A DNA stretch of 48,883 nt, taken from NCBI GenBank assembly GCA_017541035.1, contig JAFXZW010000101.1:1-48883 (forward strand). Direction: 5' to 3'. Within the stretch, counting starts at the first letter, position 1. The number at the start of each line of letters is the position of its first letter. Shown one piece after another: positions 43,901 to 48,883 of this stretch. The notes beneath the pieces were generated by a model, which did no database searches, was not told the DNA's origin, and saw nothing but the letters and a program-made list of their open reading frames with translations. Source of the DNA: Eubacterium sp. (GTDB lineage Bacteria > Bacillota > Clostridia > Lachnospirales > Lachnospiraceae). The translations under genes were made by a program, and so were the position numbers.

Positions 43901-45490
43901 AGCATCGAAGCCGTCAAAATGGGTTATAAACGTATACGTTTCAACCGTGGTTTCTATCTCACCTTTTTCATTCGATATAAAAAGATGCCTGTCCTCATCT
44001 GAATAATACATCCTTCCGTCGGGGGCAACGCCCAGAGCCAGAGCCTTTGTGATTCCAGGGCAATACTTCTCTTTTAATGAACAGGAATTCATGTCATAGA
44101 TATATACAGTTCCCTCCCCCACATTACTGAGCAGAAACAGCATATCCCCATGCTGATAGTAATTGATTATGGACATATCACCAAAATCAAAGACGATATT
44201 TACGGCATAATCCTCCATAGAAATAAAATAAAGTACATTCTTTTTCAACACATAAAAACCGTTATTACATTCATTCGGAAAAATACCGATAGTATAGTAT
44301 TTTTCTGAGGAAAGACCGGAAAACAACGCATCCGGATCAACTATTGGAGTTATTATTTTTCCATTATCATCTATAGAATATACGATACCGTTAATCTTCA
44401 AAGTCGTATATCCCGTAAAATCCATGCCACTGTACAGTTCATAGTCCGCATTAAGCCCGGTCATCCCAGTAATCCCGCTGATATCCAGAGTTTTAAGCCG
44501 GTTCCCCAGGCAGTTTAAAAACTTCAATTTACCTGAATGACTGAGATCAAGGCTTTCAAGGACATTATTCTGACAGTGTGCATATGTAAGAGAGCTATTT
44601 TTACTGAGGTCCAGCTCCTGAATATGATTTTTGCCGCAAAACAGGTATATGAGATAAGGCTGACCCGTAACATCCAGACTGGCGATATAATTATTTTCAC
44701 AATTGATCGTATTTAAAGAACAACTATTGCCCACGTTCAGTGCATCGATACAGTTATTACTGCAGTCTAACTGGTAAAGCTTATCGTTCCCGGATATATC
44801 CAATGAAGTAATGGCATTGTTTGAACAGATCAGATTCCTCAGATTCGGATTGCTGCCCGTATCCATACAACTGAGCCGATTTCTGTCACAGTTCAGATTA
44901 ATGAGCGTACTATTATTGCTTATATCGAGTACTTCCAGATGATTGCTATCGCATCTCAGATCGGTCAGTTCAGTCAGCATACTGATATCAAGCTTCTTCA
45001 AACCGTTTCCGTCACATACAAGCTTTGTAAGTCCGGTATTATTGCTTACATCAAGCTCGGAGAGATGGGAGGAGCTGCATTCAAGTATTCTTAATTTTGT
45101 ATTTTGGCTGACATCCAGTTTCCCCAGTTCATAATCCACTATTGTTAATTCCTCGAGCTCAGCATTCCCGGAAATATCAAAAACCGTCATATCATTTGAC
45201 TTAATTGAAATCTTCTTAAGCTCGTTAAAAACACCTATTCCTGTCAGATCCTTTACCTTCAGCCATCCCGGAGTAAACTCCGTCACCGCATCGATCTCCG
45301 CTTCTGTCAGAAATCCATCCCCGTCTGTATCGTAGTTCTGCGACACATAGTTACGGAATGTTTCATCCGGAAATGTATCCGCATCAATACTTACGTTTCC
45401 GTTATCTGCATTTGCACCAAATGGAATTGCAAGTGTCAGTACACTGCCAAGTACAGCTCCGAATATACCTTTATGCCATTTTCCTATCAT
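40925..45490 (-). CDS. Secreted multidomain LRR / Big_2 / cell-wall-binding repeat protein
   Basis: The 1521-aa protein has a signal peptide (WHKGIFGAVLGSVLTLAIPF, cut near ANA-D), then an EF-hand-like segment with the loop DTDGDGFLTEAE (about 45-60). Cysteine-containing LRRs (about 97-340) follow the pattern LxxLDIS-N-LxxLxCxxN. Propeller-like repeats occupy about 385-715 and 800-1205, with a Big_2 domain (LKRNESMTLTVSDNSS, about 717-800) between. The C-terminal 300 residues are choline/glucan-binding-like repeats (GW-x-YYF-x-GxMxTGW). It is probably attached non-covalently to the cell wall. ATG at 45490 has GGAGG upstream; the longer frame to 45649 lacks support. Confidence 0.88.
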   Translation of the reverse strand: MIGKWHKGIFGAVLGSVLTLAIPFGANADNGNVSIDADTFPDETFRNYVSQNYDTDGDGFLTEAEIDAVTEFTPGWLKVKDLTGIGVFNELKKISIKSNDMTVFDISGNAELEELTIVDYELGKLDVSQNTKLRILECSSSHLSELDVSNNTGLTKLVCDGNGLKKLDISMLTELTDLRCDSNHLEVLDISNNSTLINLNCDRNRLSCMDTGSNPNLRNLICSNNAITSLDISGNDKLYQLDCSNNCIDALNVGNSCSLNTINCENNYIASLDVTGQPYLIYLFCGKNHIQELDLSKNSSLTYAHCQNNVLESLDLSHSGKLKFLNCLGNRLKTLDISGITGMTGLNADYELYSGMDFTGYTTLKINGIVYSIDDNGKIITPIVDPDALFSGLSSEKYYTIGIFPNECNNGFYVLKKNVLYFISMEDYAVNIVFDFGDMSIINYYQHGDMLFLLSNVGEGTVYIYDMNSCSLKEKYCPGITKALALGVAPDGRMYYSDEDRHLFISNEKGEIETTVETYTFITHFDGFDATNGNFYAEVTSSLKSTGLEAEACLLYEEDGETKLEHHSIVYYWPSYSAAHPPVLFEGRYLATTLTGVTSFFDSNALDVFKMTANYYIDSQSTAKAIFWANREYPEDYAGDHELSFGMRTIYSPEHDSFLVYTGDKTIKEYDLNGDVICVYPRTKEHVFSMYRIGDQLHILERSEAGEFSFEKYQLMSDATTMEIVSESTSLKRNESMTLTVSDNSSKEEIIKWSSGDTKVVTVDSAGIVFGMGVGTAVITAEYSTGLSTTIEIRVEDDADYEDTPWPVTSDGTVSNNKGYNYSIWSYVYKAYLYEDKEGYLDRIEYADGKVIVEQFAKDGAYRQMLASIEPELPKFGGFYSAADANYIVYGHDNTGESDEVEVLRVVKYDKNWKRQASLSLYGLDTYRIFDFGTLRMTEYNGVLYIHAAHTMYKLSDGLNHQESISLAINEERMQQIGVMKGYVSHSNNQFVMCEGNYIYRIDHEEAYQVGGVEASKHDLDTAFNKEFVNAKGLRYVIENSVRNEDGSLSNMHINYTGFAIGGAAMSSDNILVTYNLDTSKKALNRNAYIGITDKDLRHADNKQLTFYSDSDPVNVGTPYIVKLNDHQFLVLWEESSTDRELSNYLAEGVVVKYVLVDGSGNVCSEIGSLSARLSDCEPIFCSDGRVHWYYTCDSSPVFCTVNPYRPVTQIKSGWITSDKGQIYYMAEDGMLLTEWQEIDGKRYYLNGYRGRQTGWLHLDDEAYYFDENGVLQTGFLRFGSIVYYMDPVTGAMAKGVVRADGSYYYFDPQNGRMWTGWLDYEKNRYYFADDGKMVKGTLRLPDNVYYFNSKGIQQTGVLKTSKGVFYLDPEKGGAMHTGWLDYEKNRFYFASSGKMVNGVNMIDGNIYYFKKGAMQTGFVKVAGNYYFMNQTTGALQTGWIDYNGNKYYAVKDGKVVTGWQKIGNDYYGFNKNGQMLTGWIPYKDNMYYARPDGTVAINCNETIDGKVYTFNKKGICTNYR

Positions 45491-45576
45491 AACCAGACCT
45501 CCGTTTTTTAACCATCGTGATGAGACCACGAGTGAAAAGCTGATATAAATCCTCTTTATAGCAAAACCCATGATTA

Positions 45577-45623
45577 TCCAAAAAAGGGAGAATCCTTCAG
45601 GCATCTGGCGGATCCTCCCTTTT
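45577..45623 (-). terminator. Intrinsic terminator after the second LRR protein
   Basis: On the minus strand AAAAGGGAGGATCC, a 13-nt loop, GGATTCTCCCTTTTTT forms a strong stem with U-tract, 8 bp after the stop at 45631. It separates the two surface protein genes. Confidence 0.82.
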
Positions 45624-45630
45624 GCTTTCC

Positions 45631-47445
45631 TTAGTCTACATTCATGCAAACGCCTTTTTTATTAAATGTACAGCTTACGCCATCTATCTCAATGGTACAG
45701 TTGATGGCCACCGTTCCGTCCGGTCTTGCATAGTACTTATTTCCTTTGTAGAGGATCCAGCCGGTGAGCATCTGGCCCTTCTTGTTGAAGCCATAGCAGT
45801 CATCACCGATCTTATACCAGCCGGTTACCATCTTGCCATTGTCTGCAAAGTAATATTTATTTCCGTCCTTATACTCCAGCCAGCCAGTGTGCATTGCGCC
45901 GGTCTTCGGATCCAGATAATAAACGCTGCCGCCCAGCTTCAGTACGCCAGTCTGCATGATACCCTTACTGTTGAAGTAATATACCTTCCCGTCTATCGTT
46001 TGAGCGCCGGTCCGCATGATTCCGTCATTGCCCATGTAGAATGTCTTCCCCTTCAGTGTCAGCCATTCCTTATGCATCACACCGTTCTTCTCGAAGTAAT
46101 AGGTCTTCCCATCGATCACCTGAACGCCGGTCTGCATGGAACCGTCCTCAAGACTCAGATAATAGGTGTTCCCCTTCAGGGTAATAAACCCTGTCTGCAT
46201 CACGCCGGACTTGTTGAAGTAGTATACCTTGCCGTCGATCTTCTGTGCACTGGTCAATGCTACGCCATTTTTATAGTAATACTGTTTTCCCTCTATGGTC
46301 TGCCATCCGTCTGTATCAACCACCTTTTCTGTAATTATTATGCTATCAGGTGAAACCACGAGTACCCTTCCATTATCATTATATTCAATCCAGGACTCCG
46401 GATTTGTTGTCCAACCATCGCCTTCTTTATATAGTTTTATCAGGAATGGGTTGTTCGAAATGTCCAGTATGGCAATATCGTTTCCGTCACACGTTAACTC
46501 CTCTAATTCCGGGTTCTTACTGATATCGATTTGGGTCAATTGATTATGTGAGCAGCCTAAATATGCTAATTCCCCATTAGCGCTTACATCCAACGCGGTC
46601 AGCTGATTTACTGAACAATCCAGATTTATTAAGGCCGTGTTATTACTAACATCCAGAGTAATAAACTGATTCTCACGGCAGAATAATGATTCCAACTGTT
46701 TATTCCTGCTTACATCCAGACTTGTCAGTCTGTCGCCAGCACAATTTAAAAACGTCAACTTATCATTATGAGTTACATTCAAACTCGTCAAGCCTGTATA
46801 ACCGGGTTCAAACATACCAGAACAGGTTAAACTTACTAAAGCAGAATTATAGCTCAAATCCAGACTTGTCAAATGGTTGTTATCACAGGAAAGGCTCTCC
46901 AACGCCTTGCAGGAACTCACATCAAGCTCAGACAGTTCATTCCATCCACAATTCAACGATTTAAGCGACTCACAATTCTTCAGATTAAGCTTCGAAATAT
47001 GATTATTCTCACAATTGAGTTCTTCCAAAGCTATTCCCTCTCCGAGATACAACTCTTTGAGATGCCCTACTTCACCAACCGGTCCAGGATCATACGACAC
47101 ATCCAAAACGCGGAGCAGAATATTACTGCTAACATCCAGTGATTCCAGATAAGTATCTCTGCATTCAAGAATTTCCAATGCAGTAAAATACTCCACACCT
47201 GTCAGATCACTTATCCCCTTAAAAGAAACATCTATTGCGTCTATCTCTTCGATTTCTTCCAAAGACAGCCACTCGTCACCATTCTTATCAAAGGTCTCCG
47301 ACACGTAATTCCTGAAAATCTGATCAGGAAAGTTTTTCTCATTGATCCCTATTTCTCCCGTTGCGGCATGTGCACCAAATGATATCGCTGCCAATGCGCC
47401 GATAACTGCTGCACCCGCAAGAGAACATCTCAGTTTTTTCTTCAT
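45631..47445 (-). CDS. Secreted LRR / cell-wall-binding repeat protein
   Basis: The 604-aa protein has a signal peptide (KKKLRCSLAGAAVIGALAAI, AHA-A cut site) and an EF-hand-like segment FDKNGDEWLSLEE (about 50-62) that is less canonical than in the neighbour. Cysteine-containing LRRs (about 88-342) follow, with repeats LTSLDVSxNxxLxxLxC. The C-terminus (about 378-604) consists of YYF/GxMxTGW cell-wall-binding repeats, ending with a TFNKKGVCMNVD tail. A GGGAGGAG-type ribosome binding site precedes the ATG. It is paralogous to the 40925 gene but lacks the propeller and Big_2 regions. Confidence 0.9.
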   Translation of the reverse strand: MKKKLRCSLAGAAVIGALAAISFGAHAATGEIGINEKNFPDQIFRNYVSETFDKNGDEWLSLEEIEEIDAIDVSFKGISDLTGVEYFTALEILECRDTYLESLDVSSNILLRVLDVSYDPGPVGEVGHLKELYLGEGIALEELNCENNHISKLNLKNCESLKSLNCGWNELSELDVSSCKALESLSCDNNHLTSLDLSYNSALVSLTCSGMFEPGYTGLTSLNVTHNDKLTFLNCAGDRLTSLDVSRNKQLESLFCRENQFITLDVSNNTALINLDCSVNQLTALDVSANGELAYLGCSHNQLTQIDISKNPELEELTCDGNDIAILDISNNPFLIKLYKEGDGWTTNPESWIEYNDNGRVLVVSPDSIIITEKVVDTDGWQTIEGKQYYYKNGVALTSAQKIDGKVYYFNKSGVMQTGFITLKGNTYYLSLEDGSMQTGVQVIDGKTYYFEKNGVMHKEWLTLKGKTFYMGNDGIMRTGAQTIDGKVYYFNSKGIMQTGVLKLGGSVYYLDPKTGAMHTGWLEYKDGNKYYFADNGKMVTGWYKIGDDCYGFNKKGQMLTGWILYKGNKYYARPDGTVAINCTIEIDGVSCTFNKKGVCMNVD

Positions 47446-47466
47446 AAACTCCTCCCGTCTTTCTCA

Positions 47467-47607
47467 TTATCTGTAATTTGTGCAGACACCTTTCTTGTTG
47501 AACGTGTATACCTTTCCGTCTATTGTTTCAGTGCAATTGATCGCCACCGTACCGTCCGGTCTTGCGTAATACATATTATTCCTGTACGGGATCCACCCGG
47601 TATCTGA
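47467..47607 (-). pseudogene. Leftover C-terminal cell-wall-binding module
   Basis: The minus strand encodes DTGWIPYRNNMYYARPDGTV then AINCTETIDGKVYTF-NKKGVCTNYR and a TAA (47467-47469). It matches the last 45 or so residues of the 40925 protein. It has no start of its own and lies in frame directly after the TAA of the gene ending at 47629 (54 codons apart). It is a remnant of an older 3' end or of recombination between paralogues. Confidence 0.85.
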
Positions 47608-47628
47608 GATACTCAGAGCCGCATTTCC

Positions 47629-48883
47629 TTACGGATTCGTGCAGATGCCGTTCTTGGCAAATGTATATTCCTTCCCGTCAATGGTGATGGTGCAGTTAAT
47701 TGCTACCTTACCGTCTTTTCCTGCGTAATACTTATTACCCTTATATTCAATCCAGCCAGCCTGCAATGCGCCGGTTGTCTGATCCAGATAATAGTAATAT
47801 CCCGCCACCTTCACAAATCCGGTCTGCATCGCACCCTTCTTGAAGTAGTAGGTATTGCCGTCGATCTTCTTCACACCGTTTACCATCTTGCCGTTACTTG
47901 CAAAGTAATATCTGTTCTTCCCATAATCCAGCCAACCGGTGTGCATCGCTCCACCTTTTTCAGGATCCAGATAGAATACTCCCTTCGATGTCTGAAGGAC
48001 GCCTGTCTGCAGGATACCTTTGCTATTGAAGTAGTATACGTTATCCGGAAGCCGCAGAACCCCCTTGACCATCTTACCATTATCAGCAAAATAGAATCTG
48101 TTCTTTCCATAATCCAGCCAGCCGGTATGCATTGCTCCACCTTTTTCGGGATCCAGATAGAAGACCCCCTTTGATGTTTTGAGTACTCCAGTCTTTAATA
48201 CCCCTGTCTTTTCGAAATAGTACGTGTCATCGCCAATCTTGCATACTCCGGTTACCATCTTGCCGTTTTCTGCAAAGAAGTATGTTTTGTCTATAATATC
48301 GATCCAGCCCTTCTGCATTTTCCCATCGTCGTCGAAATAATACATATTACCGTCAATAGCCTTGAGGCCGGTGATCATTGTACCATTCTCATCATAATAA
48401 TACTTATCCACGCCATCAGAATACCAACCAGAATTAACTCCATCTGTGCAATGGATGACAGCCCTGCTCAGGCAATCATTTAAATGATTTGTTCTATCAA
48501 TATCGATTTTACTCCACTGTTCCTTTGTATCATTATAATACACATGCTTAAGGCCTGTATCATAAAACGCACCCATGCCTATGGTTTTTAGTGTGGATGG
48601 TAAAGATACACTTTCCAGGTAAGCACAATCATAAAACGCCTTATCGGGTATATTGATGATTCCCTCATCCATTACTACAGTTTTCAGTGTCGTTTTTAAT
48701 ACAAATGTTATACCAAAACCACCCTCATCTTTATACCCTGCCGATATCGAATCATCCATTACTCCTGTTTTTCCTGGAGTCAAATGCATTCTGTTAATTT
48801 CATGAGAATCTAAAACCTTATAATACTCATGATCTACCGGTATTGTGATCTCCTCAAGCGGACATCCCGCAAATGAATAATCA
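47629..48883 (-). CDS. BspA-like LRR / cell-wall-binding repeat protein (N-terminus outside window)
   Basis: The frame stays open to the right edge, so the gene is cut; at least 417 residues are visible. The N-terminal visible part (FAGCPLEEITIP; IINIPDKAFYDCAYLESVSLP; GMGAFYDTGLKHVYY) is BspA/LRR_5 type, unlike the cysteine LRRs of the neighbours. The C-terminal 270 residues are cell-wall-binding repeats of the YYF/GKMxTGW type and are nearly identical in DNA to those of the 40925 gene. It ends TFAKNGICTNP. It is probably a secreted adhesin-like protein. A signal peptide cannot be checked. Confidence 0.88.
   Translation of the reverse strand, partial: DYSFAGCPLEEITIPVDHEYYKVLDSHEINRMHLTPGKTGVMDDSISAGYKDEGGFGITFVLKTTLKTVVMDEGIINIPDKAFYDCAYLESVSLPSTLKTIGMGAFYDTGLKHVYYNDTKEQWSKIDIDRTNHLNDCLSRAVIHCTDGVNSGWYSDGVDKYYYDENGTMITGLKAIDGNMYYFDDDGKMQKGWIDIIDKTYFFAENGKMVTGVCKIGDDTYYFEKTGVLKTGVLKTSKGVFYLDPEKGGAMHTGWLDYGKNRFYFADNGKMVKGVLRLPDNVYYFNSKGILQTGVLQTSKGVFYLDPEKGGAMHTGWLDYGKNRYYFASNGKMVNGVKKIDGNTYYFKKGAMQTGFVKVAGYYYYLDQTTGALQAGWIEYKGNKYYAGKDGKVAINCTITIDGKEYTFAKNGICTNP

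Overview
The window looks like a chromosomal segment of an anaerobic Firmicute of the class Clostridia, most likely Lachnospiraceae. The evidence is the complete S10-spc-alpha ribosomal protein cluster followed by rplQ, an ECF transporter module, truA, rplM and rpsI in the Clostridia/Bacilli order; an extended L17; a zinc-type S14; AGGAGG ribosome binding sites throughout; and secreted LRR/BspA-like proteins that end in cell-wall-binding repeats. No rRNA, tRNA or CRISPR array was found. The assignment rests on gene content only.

Region 1 (1-21300, minus strand). The left edge holds the 3' end of an IS3-family transposase and its terminal repeat, abutting the end of rpsI. Transcription of the translation block starts from a strong promoter near 21285, runs through a roughly 390-nt structured leader and then rpsJ to rplQ. 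Later units are ecfA-ecfT-truA (own promoter near 4734) and rplM-rpsI (near-consensus promoter near 1162). Oddities are a fused two-ATPase EcfA that stops at its second H-loop, no map gene between adk and infA, a three-copy palindromic element, and inserted repeat or hairpin DNA between rpsJ and rplC and between rpoA and rplQ.

Region 2 (21300-23260, plus strand). Two type IV pilin-like genes are separated by a probable c-di-GMP-I (GEMM) riboswitch followed at once by a strong intrinsic terminator. This suggests second-messenger control of the second pilin.

Region 3 (23250-30600, minus strand). It holds an RlmI-like methyltransferase, a NatA/NatB-type ABC exporter (one ATPase, two permeases), citrate synthase and a small metallophosphoesterase. 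A dispersed repeat with the core GATCCTTCG..TTCGCTCAGGATGACA is abundant here, including a 37-bp tandem array and copies inside or next to coding sequences.

Region 4 (30600-40700, minus strand). This is the most interesting locus. A promoter near 40688 drives jetA, jetB and jetC-like genes (Wadjet/MukBEF-like SMC complex). They are followed by a radical-SAM (SPL-like) protein that has lost two of its three cluster cysteines, and by a cytoplasmic protein joining a ParB-like domain to a BMP/PnrA-like ligand-binding domain. The usual JetD nuclease is not seen in this window. Repeat elements have inserted in jetA, between jetB and jetC, and after jetC.

Region 5 (40700-48883, minus strand). Three large surface proteins lie in tandem. 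Two have a signal peptide, an EF-hand-like segment, cysteine-containing LRRs and C-terminal cell-wall-binding repeats; the first of these also carries propeller-like segments and a Big_2 domain. The third, cut by the right edge, has BspA-type LRRs with the same C-terminal repeats. Shared near-identical DNA and a leftover C-terminal module behind a stop codon show recent recombination between them.
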